Positions 10,801-22,833 are shown, counted from the first letter of the stretch. The stretch is DNA of 64,000 bases from Mantis religiosa (GCA_030765055.1 CM060947.1:66194156-66258155); one strand, 5' to 3'. A program made the numbers and translations. Notes: generated by a model from the letters alone, not told the origin.

Positions 10801-11334
10801 TGTAATCAGGTGATTATTAATATGATCTCCCACTATACCTCGACAGATCAACGCGACTGGGATGCCAGTCTGCCCCATGTGGTATTTGCCTACAATACAA
10901 GTCGACAGGAATCAACGAAGATGTCACCATTCTTTCTAATTTATGGACGCCACCCGACCCTACCCGGAGAAGTTCAACTAAAACACACCACTGATAGTGT
11001 ATTCGTGAAAGAGACCCAGGATCGCATACAAGAAGCTCGTGAAAGGGCCAGGACTAATATTGAGCGGGAGCAAAATAGACATAAGCTCATTTTCGATAAA
11101 AAAAGACGTGAGCTTAAGTTCCGTCCTGGTCAGCTGGTTAAGCTTTTTACACCCATTCGCAAGAAGGGAAAAACTGCTAAGTTGTTACATAGGTTCCATG
11201 GTCCCTACATTGTGATAGAACAAACTTCGCCGGTGAATTACCGTATCAAACAGTGTACGGGTCCTAAGAAAAAGGAATTGCTTGTACATATATCTAGATT
11301 ATATCCATATTATACTCCCTATAACAGAAGTTAA
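7815..11334 (+). pseudogene. pol: Broken pol of giant element: protease, RT, RNase H, integrase
   Basis: Domains in order: retropepsin with FDTGSAVSI near 7930; reverse transcriptase with VDYRKLNAV near 8925 and YLDD at 9219-9230; RNase H with a THTDAS-like segment near 9660 and SDHHAL near 9860; integrase with an HHCC region (about 10290-10430) and DDE residues in GIDLVGP (about 10503), LLSDRGAVF (about 10680) and GLTERCN (about 10790); then a basic C-terminal domain. The frame opens without an ATG in the -1 frame of gag. Three lesions are visible: a stop at 8406-8408, a stop at 8871-8873 where the minus-strand copy has Trp, and a frameshift in a T run at about 9330-9345. It is no longer functional as read. 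Confidence 0.9.
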
Positions 11335-12169
11335 GGATTTAATGTCACTTTGTTCTTTGCTTAATGTTCAGTTATATAGCTTAGATGTATGTTTTGCCTA
11401 TAATATATAATATAGACACTATGCTTGTATGGCATCGTTAAAATCTGTTTATTTTACATATAATTTTTACTGACTTCCTATAGTTTAAGATGAAATTTTT
11501 TTTATATAACCACTTTTGGTTTTTATATTTAAGATGGAAACATATAATATTGAAGTGTGATGTGGTATGTTGCCGCCCAACATGGTTTCTCAGGGGTAGG
11601 AACCCCCCGATAATCATTTGTACTTTTTTTCTATTTCTTCATTCTTCGTCCATGGGTGCTGTTGGGTTATTTTTCCCTAATATAAAAATAACTAAGTATA
11701 ATCCCGCAGTAAATACAATTCAATTCATGTATGAGTACGTATGGTGGTAATAGGTTCAACATGGTTGACAGATGTTGATCAGTGGTTTTGTGTACGAGAG
11801 CCGGGACCTCGCGGGTTCCGCCTCTCCTCCCCCCCGAATTCCATGACCAGCTTGTATAAAAAGAAACACCCACACCTTGTAACCCTAATACCTATGGCGC
11901 ACCTCCTCGTGTTTAGGTCCTAACTGCAATAGACTCCTTCTGCTGACATTTCTTTTTATGCCGTGTTGTGTACTTAAGGCATTACTCTAGGTTCCCTTTT
12001 TGTTTTCTAGCAGAGGGAAGCACTCTTCAGGGCTGACTAGTCAGGACATGGTCGGTCGGTCAGTTATTGCAAGCAATGCACAGTGAAGACGCGGACTAAG
12101 TCACATATATCGGGGTAAGGGTTGTTATTATTTTTACCATCCTCACGGCTTAATTAATTTTTTTTTACC
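11335..12169 (+). other. Spacer between pol and ADAM gene with candidate splice acceptor
   Basis: No gene was found in these 835 bases. A pyrimidine-rich tract ending TTTTGTTTTCTAG (cut after 12010) makes a good 3' splice acceptor about 160 bases upstream of the ADAM start codon. With the LTR donor at 5830 it could produce the ADAM message. Confidence 0.45.
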
Positions 12170-14146
12170 ATGAAACTTTCCATGATACTATTTAACTTGT
12201 TTTTTAATGGTATCCTACTATTGCTCCTACACATGGTTTCTGGAACCTTTGGTCGTGATACTATTCCAAAACTGTGCTGGGGTATAGGGAAACAAGGCGA
12301 CAAGAGTCGTTCCTGGAACACAACCTCTGCGGACAAAGGTACATCTCAGGAAAGCAAAGCACTACGCTTGTTGAAGCAACCCTCTTTTGATAAAGGAGTA
12401 AATCACCCTTGGAAAATGCTGAGGGTTCACCGGTATGACCCACGAGCATCTACGGGATACAGCCGAATATGCGCGCTCTTTACACCCACCGAAAATACCT
12501 ATTCCGGTTTACATACTCAATTTCCGGTAGTACAAAGAAAGGGACGAGCTCAAGCAGCTCGTCGGGCCCTTAAACGGCCTATAGAGATAAAGCGCATTGT
12601 GGAACTGGTAGTTGTTATCGACTATACCCTGTTTATGAAATTGACCTTTAGCAGACGTAGTGTACAACAGCATTGTTTGAATTTAGTTGATTTTGTTAAC
12701 ACTTTATATGCCCCCTTGAATATATCCATAGCACTTATAGGTGTTATCGTATGGTCCACCCATAATCAGATCTATGTGAACAATAACAGTAGCCGTACAT
12801 TAGATGAATTTCTCCGCTACCGCCGACAATATTTACTTCGGATATACCCTCATGATCATGCGGTGTTGCTTACTACCGTCGAGTTTCAACATGGAGTAGT
12901 GGGGAAAGCGTATCCATACTCTATGTGTACTTATGAACACTCAGGTTCAGCGATAAATGACGATATACAGAATGAGGAACTAGTAGCTGTAACCATAGCT
13001 CACGAGCTAGGTCACAGTTTCGGAATGCATCATGATACGGGGTGTTGCCCATGTGCACACTGTTGCATTATGGGAGCATCTCTTAGCTCAAAAATCCCTA
13101 CCATGTGGACTCCTTGTAATTTACGTGAATTAGATTATTCACTTCGTCAACATATTGACCTGTGTCTTCGTGACAGGCCAGCCACTTTATTTTTCGGCCC
13201 CATTTGTGGAAACAAATTGTTGGAACAAGGTGAAGAATGCGATACGGATAACTTTTGTTGTAATGCATCAACGTGTTTGCTTTTTCAGAATGCCTCCTGC
13301 GCAACAGGTGTGTGTTGTAATCTTAAAACTTGCCGTCCGAAAAATCAAGGTACTTTATGTAGGGTCCCCACCTCTGAGTGCGATTTACCTGATTATTGTG
13401 ATGGTACGTCTGCAACTTGCCCCGATGATATTTATAAATTGGATGGGACACCTTGTAAACGAGGGCGAGCATTTTGCTATCATGGCTCGTGTAAGACGCG
13501 TACCGATCAGTGTCGTAAGTTGTGGGGAAGGTCCGCTAGGAGCTTAGATGACCAATGTTACGGGAATAATGACCGAGGAAGTATTAATGGCAACTGCGGA
13601 TATGATTTCCTTTCCAATCATTACACTAGATGTAATGTCAGAGACCTGCACTGTGGAATCTTACAATGTGGGCACCGAAATAGCGAACTTGAGTTTGGTA
13701 TTCACTGTTATGCTAAAATCGGGAATACTTTAAATTATACCACTAATGATAAATGCTCAACAGCTGTCATTGATTTAGGCTTACAAGTTATTCAACCCGG
13801 ATTAGTGCCTAATGGCGCAAAATGCGGGACAGCAAAATGGTGTATTAATCAAACCTGCGTTTTAGTAAATAACAATAAAAATCAAACATGTCACTGTAAC
13901 GGTCATGGAATTTGTACTAATAAAAACCGCTGCTTTTGCGAAGTAGGTTACGAGCCACCGTTCTCTACGAAATCTATTCCAGTCACTACGATAAGCAGTA
14001 AGCCGTCTACTGAAAACCCGCAAATGTCCTCAAATGCTCATACAACTGTAAAAATAACCTTTTACACGATACTGTTGGGTATATTACCTATCATTTTGAT
14101 TACGGTTATGGTTACGAATTTTATTAAACGGATCTACATGTCATGA
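12170..14146 (+). CDS. Membrane ADAM-type metalloprotease-disintegrin encoded by the LTR element
   Basis: This intact 658-residue frame reads as a cell-surface or virion-surface zinc protease. A hydrophobic signal peptide is at residues 3-28, then a basic prodomain-like region to about 145. The reprolysin domain is about residues 145-340, with zinc site HELGHSFGMHHD at 278-289 and Met-turn CIMGAS near 299-304. A disintegrin-like domain starts at GPICGNKLLEQGEECD (about 343), followed by a cysteine-rich region, an EGF-like module (CHCNGHGICTNKNRCFC, about 574-590) and a transmembrane segment (about 630-652) with a very short tail. This is the full ADAM order. Length is near the lower end for ADAMs because the prodomain and tail are short. 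A diverged homologue lies next to pol of another copy at 56895-59151. Substrate is unknown; processing of Env or cleavage of host surface proteins is inference. Confidence 0.93.
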   Translation: MKLSMILFNLFFNGILLLLLHMVSGTFGRDTIPKLCWGIGKQGDKSRSWNTTSADKGTSQESKALRLLKQPSFDKGVNHPWKMLRVHRYDPRASTGYSRICALFTPTENTYSGLHTQFPVVQRKGRAQAARRALKRPIEIKRIVELVVVIDYTLFMKLTFSRRSVQQHCLNLVDFVNTLYAPLNISIALIGVIVWSTHNQIYVNNNSSRTLDEFLRYRRQYLLRIYPHDHAVLLTTVEFQHGVVGKAYPYSMCTYEHSGSAINDDIQNEELVAVTIAHELGHSFGMHHDTGCCPCAHCCIMGASLSSKIPTMWTPCNLRELDYSLRQHIDLCLRDRPATLFFGPICGNKLLEQGEECDTDNFCCNASTCLLFQNASCATGVCCNLKTCRPKNQGTLCRVPTSECDLPDYCDGTSATCPDDIYKLDGTPCKRGRAFCYHGSCKTRTDQCRKLWGRSARSLDDQCYGNNDRGSINGNCGYDFLSNHYTRCNVRDLHCGILQCGHRNSELEFGIHCYAKIGNTLNYTTNDKCSTAVIDLGLQVIQPGLVPNGAKCGTAKWCINQTCVLVNNNKNQTCHCNGHGICTNKNRCFCEVGYEPPFSTKSIPVTTISSKPSTENPQMSSNAHTTVKITFYTILLGILPIILITVMVTNFIKRIYMS

Positions 14147-14591
14147 TCAGATTCCACCCCTATCCACTACCTGAAGTAAAATACAGACAATGGGTGTCAG
14201 CATGACACCGTCCGGTGTTCTATATTTTGCATTCTATTTTCACTTTATGACCACAGGTACAAGAGCATTTGGTTCTATTACATTGCAATATAGGTGTAAG
14301 GTTCCCTTGATATTCTCAGACTCATATATAGTTGCATGTTCTGGAAAATGCTAGTACAGAATTCGGTTGAATGCAGGAGAATCAGGAGAAAAACTGCTGA
14401 TAGGGTTAAGCTACAATTTCGTCTCTAGAAGATAACTCACTACCAATAAAATCAGCAATGATTAATTTAAAACTTTTAAACCGTACACTATCTCCTCTTT
14501 GGCACCATCTTATTGGCCATTACAAAAAAAAGAGTCAACAACACATTGTATAGAAATACAATCAAAACTACTAATAATTTGGACGTGCATA
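14147..14591 (+). other. AT-rich spacer after ADAM gene
   Basis: No open frame or RNA gene was recognised. The composition matches the other spacers of the element. Confidence 0.5.
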
Positions 14592-14935
<344 letters not shown>

Positions 14936-15692
14936 TAACAATGTTAGTAATAATAATAATGATATAACCATTCAGCGTACAGATTCGGACTATAGCATAT
15001 AATTTGCACACCTCAGAACGCACATCAGTTATTAACACGCCATGATTAAGCTAAAAGAAATAAATAAACCAATACACCGAACATCATCAATACTAACATT
15101 ACTGTACCTTTACTTTTGCGTTTTTTAGCTGATAATCAAAATCTGTCATTTTCTTTCGCTTCCAGTAAGATTAGCTGGAGGGAACGAATAACTATCTCAA
15201 TATTGCTTTTCTTCTGTTCTCGAAAATATTATGCATTTTTTTCTCTCTCTCTTCTTTTCTTCCCCCCATAGACAGGGACATTGGTCAAAGGTAATATATG
15301 ACTCACATGAGTTGTTACTAATTTGCTAAGTCATATATGGTTGTATCGGTTACTGTCTTATTACGTCTTCCTCTGCTGTGTCTCGGCCGTCACATTTCAC
15401 TGCACTGGTTATCTGTGGCTCTGGCTACTACTGAGAACTGCTAACAGGATATGTTTCGACCTTCTCTCCAGGAAACTAACTGATATGCCGACCGCCTTAT
15501 CATTTTAACTGTGTTTCTATTTTCATTACGGTATATAGGATTTGACTCTCTCTTTTTCTCTGTTAATAACAAGTATTTATGTCACTAATACCTGGATAGT
15601 TTGATATCTCAATAATCAGGGATATTATCAGGAAGAAAAACAAAATACTGTAGTTGAGGCAACCTCCTTTATTATTCTATATTCCCGTAGGA
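14936..15692. other. Non-coding spacer
   Basis: AT-rich DNA between the microsatellite and the last exon of the antisense gene. Only short frames without motifs are present. Confidence 0.45.
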
Positions 15693-16457
15693 CTATTCCT
15701 CCCTACCTCGGTGGGGCCTATTACCCTCATCCTCTTCCTCCTCTTCTTCATCGTCGCCACTGCTGGCGGCGGGACTCAGGGGTGCCGCGGGCGCCTCGCG
15801 AGGGCGCAACCGTAGGCGGGCTAAGACATTGGCCTGAAAGGTCCACAGCATTGTTTCAGACAATGATAGCCATTTAGTTTTCAGATATTACTATCTTAAA
15901 TCTTTAAGGTACCATTACTCTTTCTGTCTATAGGTGACTTCCGCTGTTGTAATCAGCTATTACTGTTGGTGGTTCAATAAAACAAAATAAAACACAAAAC
16001 AAAAAAAAAGTATCAAAAGGCCAAAACACGCCCTATAGCCTCAAGGGAAATCTAGGGCAACTTCAAAAGATTTTTGTTACCCTTAGTATGGTTCCTATTT
16101 TAGTATGTTCTGACCTTTAGCTTTACGGATATGTATAACCAGCTTAACCTGTGGAACGTAGTATGACTGAAAGCACTTAAAAAAAAATTGTTATAAAATA
16201 ATTGTACTCACCATAGCCTCGTTCGAGGTTACTCGAAGATCAGCCAGGAAGCCCTGGATCGCGCCGATGCCCACTTCATTCGCCAGTCCTCCTCCCGTCA
16301 ATAATAGGAGACTGGGCAGGAGGCCGCGGGCATCCCGCAGCCATCGATATAGCCCTGGATTCAACCCCAGCCCCAGCCCCGGGGGCAGAAAACGTTCCAG
16401 GAACTGCTCCCATAGGCGCAGGTGGTTATCCAATCTCTCCATAGCGGCGATGTTCAT
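15693..16457 (-). CDS. Candidate two-exon antisense gene with acidic C-terminus
   Basis: On the minus strand, exon 1 starts at an ATG at 16457 (the frame is open up to 16535) and ends at 16212, directly before a consensus donor GTGAGT (16211-16206). Exon 2 begins at 15833 after a CTTTCAG acceptor (15840-15834) and ends at a TAG (15695-15693). The junction is in phase 0 and keeps the frame. The product would be about 128 residues: a Leu/Gly-rich first exon with an amphipathic start (ERLDNHLRLWEQFLERF), then an Arg-rich patch and an acidic run of six Glu flanked by Asp. Both exons are GC-rich islands in AT-rich DNA, which supports coding. No known family was recognised. It lies opposite to env1 and downstream of the ADAM gene. 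Function unknown. Confidence 0.45.
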
Positions 16458-16920
16458 ATGAGTTAATGTGCTCGACCTACGTAACTTGGTGCATTTATAT
16501 GAGGATGTCGTTAACCACAATTGTCGGAATGACATTTCGATGCGTCTGTACTTGCAGAACGTTTATTTATTTTTTTTTTTTCTCCTCTCTTCTCGTGATT
16601 CCCGTTTTTCTTATCCGTTTCCGCCCGACGGCAACGTCTGTATACCTTGCCCTGTATATGTCCGGGTACTTCATTCAACCAGCCCTACACATTCATAGAT
16701 TACTACTTAATATTATGATTTTTTGTTTTTGTTTTATATCATTTTCGGTGATAGTGCAGTAGAGTCTCACAACCTATGGCCTAGCTCTCTCAATGTTCCG
16801 AGCTGCCTATGGGTCGTACTTCCTGTCGCGTTATGATGTTGCGCTCTACTTTTCACCTGTCTCTATTAGTGTTTTTTTTATTCTGTTATTCGTTTTACTA
16901 ATTGGTATATATCTCGCTTA

Positions 16921-16944
16921 CCATTGTTTCCCGACTGTTTTCAG
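16921..16944 (+). promoter_or_regulatory. Splice acceptor abutting env1 start codon
   Basis: A pyrimidine-rich tract ending in TTTTCAG sits directly against the ATG at 16945. In the second env copy CTTTTTCCAG abuts the ATG at 54826. Conservation of this layout while the surrounding sequence has diverged supports a real acceptor for a spliced env message. Confidence 0.55.
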
Positions 16945-18965
16945 ATGGCCTTCGGTCGAGCATGCCTCCTCTTGATTGTGCTCCTCATGTCCGATGCGCG
17001 TTCGGAGGAAATCAGCAGCAGATCCGTGCGCAATTGTTACCGGAGCAGCTTTGAAGTCTTTGCCTCGATCAATTGCTTATCAGGCGTCGATTCCCTTTAC
17101 CTTTAAGGTCCTCAGGGAACGCGTTGACCTCCAGCATCTGACCTCCCAAAGGCCAGTGGGGAGACGATCTCCTCCCCGGACTCTTATTAATCTTGAGGAT
17201 GATATCGACTTCATTGGAAATACTCTTGATCAGGAATTGCGTAAGTTATATAATGCCATTTTTAACTTTACTAACAAGGAGGATACCCGCTCTCGAAGGG
17301 GCATTGCTCTTATAGGTGACGTATTAAATTTTTGCTGTGACGTTGCTACATCTAGCCAAATTAATGCTCTCGTAGCCACAGATCGACAGCTACTAGATCA
17401 TTACAGAAATTTGGAAAAAGTTATTTCTCAGGATCATGCCTGACTATAGTGAGAAAGTCGCCCAATCTTTTGATAAAATTAATAACAGATTGAATGTAAT
17501 TTTCTTGAAGGCTAACCAGTCCTACAACGTATTACGTGCGCAACTAGAGGAAGTGGCTGATCACCAATATTTGGCACTTTGGGAAACACTACAGGCAGCC
17601 CAACGGTCTGTGCACACTATCCTTTTGCTTAAACAAATGGACGCAATGATCCTGTGCAGAAATCACCTCTTTCCACTATCAGTGATACCATTCGACATTT
17701 TTGAGCACGAGTTACTGCAATTAAAATTGAGTCTCCGTAATACTTCTTTCGAACTTGTCGTGGATGTGCCAGAAATACACAAATATTTTGACTTAGAAAT
17801 TACGACCTGTTCATTTAGCAAATCTTATATTTTGGTCACCATCAAAATTCCAGTTAAACAAAAATCTTTAATATGGCATTTGTATGAATTTTTGAGCGTT
17901 CCCTTCGCCTGGGGTAATTCATCCTGCACCATTCTCCACGATACCACGTTTGTAGCTGTAAGTGGGGATCAAATCCGCCCTATTACAGGGGCGGCAATCC
18001 ATCAGTGCGGCCCTTTTAAAACCAGTCTTTGTTACATTCCGCGATTCAGTAATGATCTACTGTTTAGTCCCCTCTGCGCTTCTAAGTTAATGCACGGCAT
18101 GACTGCTGTGGAAATGAATGATTTCTGTCCATTTCAATGCCATACGGCATCAAAAATGATAATTACGGAGATAGCACGTGATGAGTATGTAATAACTCAT
18201 CCATTGGAGCCCATAGAGTTCATTTGCGGTAACCTCACACGTACAATCCCCAATTTACCTGCGGGCACCCCTGGGGCCTTGCAGATTAGTTTGCCATGTT
18301 CGTGTGAATTAAAGGTTGGCCATGTTGTCCAAATTCCAACCCGATTTCCTTGCTTAGATTTTTCGCCTCCCGTACCAGAAACCTTACACCTAATACCCGC
18401 GGGCTGGTCTACCCTTGCGTCGCTTAAAATTTCTCCGTTTGCTAGTTCAGAGCAATTAACTTTTACCAATGTATCACAATGCTTAAACAGTAACTGGTCT
18501 GTGGAAGTACCCCACCTTAATCTGTCACATATTCCCTATATGAGTCCTTTTTTGGCCTCTGAGGGTGACCCTCACAATTTCACACCTCTGTCACATCTGT
18601 TACTTATTTGGACTGCGTTTTTAACCTTGCTAGTCGGTGTTATGATATTTCGTCGCCCAGAACTTGTGCTCACTACGAGAGTACCAGGGGTAGTGGCGGC
18701 AGGTAACTTTCCACCGGCATTTTATGATGTTTTTGTTATTATTTTTGGATTACTTGTTCTAGCGTTTCTGTGTGCTGTGGCTTATCGCTTTCTTAGGTTC
18801 TGTTGGCAGGTCTATCAACTTCATCGTGAGGTAAGGAGACCGGATATTGAAACCACGGTAGAAGGAGGTACGAATGGTATCTTATTTCTAGCATCTCCGC
18901 CAGTAGCCGCTCGGCGAAAGCCGTCTACTCCTCTACAAGGCATACCGGAAACGACTTCTGCCTAA
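16945..18965 (+). pseudogene. env: Envelope glycoprotein env1, F-like fusion protein, frameshifted
   Basis: The start ATG follows a strong acceptor (GACTGTTTTCAG, ends 16944). The same arrangement exists at 54825/54826 in a second copy. A signal peptide is followed by an N-terminal region and a furin-type site RSRR (17288-17299). Next comes a hydrophobic stretch (GIALIGDVLNFCCDV) placed like a fusion peptide, then a long helical heptad-like region. The ectodomain is cysteine-rich with CPFQC and LPCSC motifs. Two hydrophobic segments lie near 18598-18650 and 18730-18795, then a cytoplasmic tail. This fits type I fusion proteins of the baculovirus F/errantivirus Env type. The frame breaks at about 17030 and again at about 17440, where some 26 bases seem missing compared with the copy at 54.8 kb. 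Confidence 0.75.
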
Positions 18966-19675
18966 AGGCACATCTATAGTTTTGGTAATATTAATTCTTT
19001 TTACTCTTTTTGTGATCTCGTTATTACCTCTAGCATCTCCTCCGCCGGGACCAGCTAGCTGAGTAAGTGGGTTTTCTTACAGGAGGAGGATCGGTTTCCC
19101 ACTTCCTGTTTTTCTAGGCTAGCTGTCACCAGATTCATGTTCGTTTACAGAAAATAGAATTGACAGTTTTTTTGCCTACATGAAATAGTGATCTGTACTT
19201 ATGGTATGTCAGGCACGCAATAAGCTGTTAAGATAGTTGAAACATAATAAGATAATAATCATAAACAAGAACAACAAAAGGACAAGAAAGGGAGTATCGC
19301 TTTACTTCTCGGGCGTGTCGTGAGACCCCGGGGTGGTAAGGGATAAAACGTCGTAGTTCCATTTTTTTTAGGGGAATACCGTAAGGTCCCCTTAAAAGAA
19401 CAACACACATACACAAAGGTTTACATTTCGTGGGGGTACCGTGAGGTCCTACGGAATTTTATTGGACACGTATTCTTATAAACTTTAAGTTTCACTGTGC
19501 ACAGGGTTTTTCTTTTTTTTAACTCATTATTAAGGTTTTGGACGCGCGGGTCGCTTCACTAGCCTGTTTTTTATCGTTTTTGTAAGAGATATCAGTGTCC
19601 CGGGGATATATAATATATATATATATATTGTTCTTAAAAAAAAGGACTAGGATACATATTCAGACTATTGCGGAA
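18966..19675 (+). other. Spacer between env1 and env2
   Basis: No gene was found. Short related motifs of the type ACCGTGAGGTCC recur near 19320, 19380 and 19440 in GC-rich islands. A (TA)n run is at 19605-19628. TACATATTCAG at 19653-19663 could be a splice acceptor 12 bases before the env2 ATG. Confidence 0.45.
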
Positions 19676-21425
19676 ATGGCCACCGCAATTATGCTGATTC
19701 TATGGGCTTGCACGTGCCTGGCATCCCCTAAGATAATGGGAGAACCTTCTGAAGTTATACCTATTGAAGTGACAGCTGGTGCTGATTTTTATGCTTTGCC
19801 AAATTTAACGCTTTATGAGAATTCTGTCCCGGTACTATTTGTTGCATCCCAGTGTTGGATACATGCCCCAGTGGCTGCATATTGTAAAATAAACACCACC
19901 ACTTCGACCTTTTGTGACTGGTTAACATCGAAATTCCAGAATATTCCAGACGAATTCCCCACACTATTTCAGGCGACTGATAACCCACTAAGAGGAGACG
20001 GTTCGATATTTGGTTCACAATTTTTGCTAGCCGATAAACCGCATGTAGAAAACATGTTTGTTTCCGAGTCAACTATGCGTGCTATTTTACATCATGCACG
20101 AAAATTTGATCAGTTTGTTGTCATGTTAAACATGACAATATGTGACAAAGTCTTTAGTCTACAGCATGCCATGTATATGTGTTCTTCCGGTGCTGGGCCT
20201 TTGTTTGAGTCATTGTTTCAGGCTACACGCACTTATATGGTGTATCGTACTTGTATGACGCGTAATCTGCACCCTTCAGTCTTATCTCCGGGTCTGCTGA
20301 GCAATGCATTAGATGCAGTTCGCCTCTCTAATGCGGGATTTCGTCTAGTTTGGGAAAAGGAGGCCATTGGTAAATACTATAGCGCCCCCCATTGTTGATT
20401 GCTTGTTTTCCCCTAAGCATATTGTAATTGCCCTACAAGTTCCCCTCATTCGAGAGGATACGCAGACCGCGGTAGGACGCTATTTCACTCCTACTCCCTT
20501 CGCTTTTTCGGAGCAAACATGCATGATTAATTTGAGTGGGCGTACGGTAGCCATCATGTACTCTCATGGGAACTTTCGACTTTTGCTACCTCAGTGCGAC
20601 ATTGCTAAATCCAGTCTGTGTCTAGTGTCCCCGGTGTATGGCATTTCCGGTTTATTCACTGCCTGCGTTTCGGCTATTTTACAGGGCACGTCGGTATCAA
20701 ATTTATCTCGTGTGTGCCCCATGACTTGCTTTCAGAACCACAAACCGATGTTGTCACCACTGGACGACTTCAGTTTTATGTTGACCCATGTAGAATCCTT
20801 ACGGGTTCAATGTCCAAATTTTGTACGTAATTATTCCTTACAAAGCGACATTGGAGCATACCGGGTTAGATTACCTTGCCGCTGTAATGCCTCGGTATCC
20901 TTTTATACCCTTGCTACCCTCAGGCACTGTGTAGCGTCACGCAATGCGTGGGTGGAAATACGACGACTAATACCGGCATCATGGTCTTCTCTTGAAACTA
21001 CAATTTTACCCCCGTATTATTCTTCAGGTTATCCCACATACACTTCTCTTGGTCAGTGTTATAACAAGTACTGGCATGCTGCAGACCATTCGCATACAGC
21101 TCTCATATCCTTAATAGGCGTACTATTTGGCCTACACATTATTATAATTGCCTACTTGATATGGCTGGCTAAAACCAACCAGTTAATGCCCATACTATGG
21201 CACAATGTCACGCCATGGTCAGCCCGCTTACCGTCTACCTATCCACCTTCTTCGCAGAGCTCTCACCCACGCCGGGAATACGACGATGTCAGCTCACCCC
21301 CCCATATTCCGCTACCGGCCCTACCCATGGTGTCCGGTCCACCCTTGGTCCCGGTGTATGAATCCCCCAGTGGAGAGGAATCTCTCTACATTGTTCCTAA
21401 ACCTCTGGACCAGGTCTATATGTAA
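19676..21425 (+). pseudogene. Second envelope-like glycoprotein env2, one frameshift
   Basis: The chosen ATG at 19676 begins a clear signal peptide (MATAIMLILWACTCLAS). The first 240 residues carry several N-glycosylation sites and cysteines but resemble nothing I can name. At about 20370-20390 a C run causes a frameshift, and the second part (to 21425) continues in the next frame. This part mirrors the C-terminal half of env1: CLFSPKHIVIALQVPL against CSFSKSYILVTIKIPV, PFAFSEQTCMI against PFAWGNSSCTI, CPMTC against CPFQC, LPCRC against LPCSC. A transmembrane segment is at about 21098-21166, with a proline-rich tail. No furin site or fusion-peptide-like segment is visible. It appears to be a diverged duplicate of env1 with a different N-terminal half. 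Confidence 0.65.
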
Positions 21426-22833
21426 CCTCGCCCAGCAACAGACGTCTATGTGAACTTTACCAAACGCCCTACCTAAACCCCCTTGTTTTTCTTCTCCCCC
21501 CACCTTAGTTTCCACAGTCTAACTGTGTGTGCCATTAGTTCCCAAGGGATCACCTTATTTTCCTATTGTACGCCTATATATATACATATATATACATATA
21601 TGTACATATGTTTGTTTATACATTTATATATTTAGCTTTATTGTATGTACCACTGTATTCTTTTTTGGGCCTTGCCCAGGTCCCCTTCCGTGTATTGTAC
21701 TTTTTAAGAGCATATTCTTTTTTTGTTCATGTTTTTTTTTTCTTCATTGATCCAACATTCCTGAAATTTAGGGATTGCATCCGCCACGTGATCTATATAA
21801 CCACTGTGTCTGTCTTAGCTACCCTTCATTACTGTGTCCCCCATTTATTTTGTTACTTTTCCCACTATCCGTTTCCCTGTCGGACTTCCTTCCCCCCTAC
21901 CCTTGTACCCCTGTTTATTCCTTTTAGTCATCCTGTAGATTGATCTCTTCATATTTTGCTTTCATGTGCATGGACCACGCCCTATTTGTTTGGACGCTCC
22001 ATGACTTGGCGACAAAGCGTCATGCGGTGCGGAGGCGTCAGCACCTTAATGATATAGCCTCTCGTCCTGAGCACCGACCACTTTCATTTACATGGAGGCC
22101 GGCTATCACTACACACTGTGGAGCATTGCTACTGGACTTCACTACACACTGTGGAGCATTGCTACTGGACTTCACTACACACTGTGGGGCATTGCTACTG
22201 GACTTCACTACACATTTTGGAGCTCGCGGGCCCCTGGTGTGAATAACGAACTCCCATACTCCATGACGGGGATCCTGCATGCTTTTGGATTGCTGTTTTT
22301 ATTTTGCTCTCTCCAGTCAGTGTAGTGCTACTCGTGTGCCTGTTCCTGTTTCCGGTGGGGAAGCCCACGTACCATCGGTGCTCTCCAGTGTTATCGCTAA
22401 CCTACCGGCCGTGGCGTAATGTCAAGACTGCATGGGTGCGTCCAGCAAGTGAATGCTGTACTTCTCTTCTCAAGAATGCTATATGTGGACCGTCTTCTAT
22501 CACAAAACTGTTGGGCGTGGTGGTGCATTCACAGGGTTCAAGTTCTGCGTTACTGTCCATACTTATTTTCCATATGTTAATATTTTGTTTTCCCCCTCCC
22601 TCCCGTACCTGGCCTCCTTTCTCTTCATGTTTTTTTTTGTATTGTACATGCAATCTCTACCTTTCGGTATATAACATTGGCTCATGTCAGCCACGTTGCG
22701 ACCTCTCTGTTTTTTTTACTTTTTGCAGGCCCTGTCTGTAACGCCAATCTTTGTTTTTCTTTGTATCTATCACGCCTGCCTTGCTATTTTGTTGTTGGTC
22801 GCCGGGGTCGGCGACATGAAGCCAATGGGGAAA
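21426..22833 (+). other. 3' untranslated region of giant element
   Basis: Pyrimidine-rich DNA without a convincing gene lies between env2 and the 3' LTR. Short frames on both strands lack motifs. The last bases before the LTR (AATGGGGAAA, 22824-22833) are purine-rich and are the best candidate polypurine tract, though short. Confidence 0.5.
22106..22237. repeat. 33-bp tandem repeat, about four copies
   Basis: Units begin CACTACACACTGTGGAGCAT and repeat every 33 bases, the last being imperfect. The period is a multiple of three, so repeated peptides appear in several frames, but no surrounding gene supports coding. Confidence 0.9.

Noticed and set aside
12170..14146. A host ADAM gene into which elements inserted
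   Set aside because: It lies between paired LTRs, has no introns, and a homologue occupies the same place after pol in another copy.
22038..22325. Repeated-peptide frames near 22.1 kb
   Set aside because: The 33-bp repeat yields repeated peptides in several frames on both strands; no start context or neighbour supports one.
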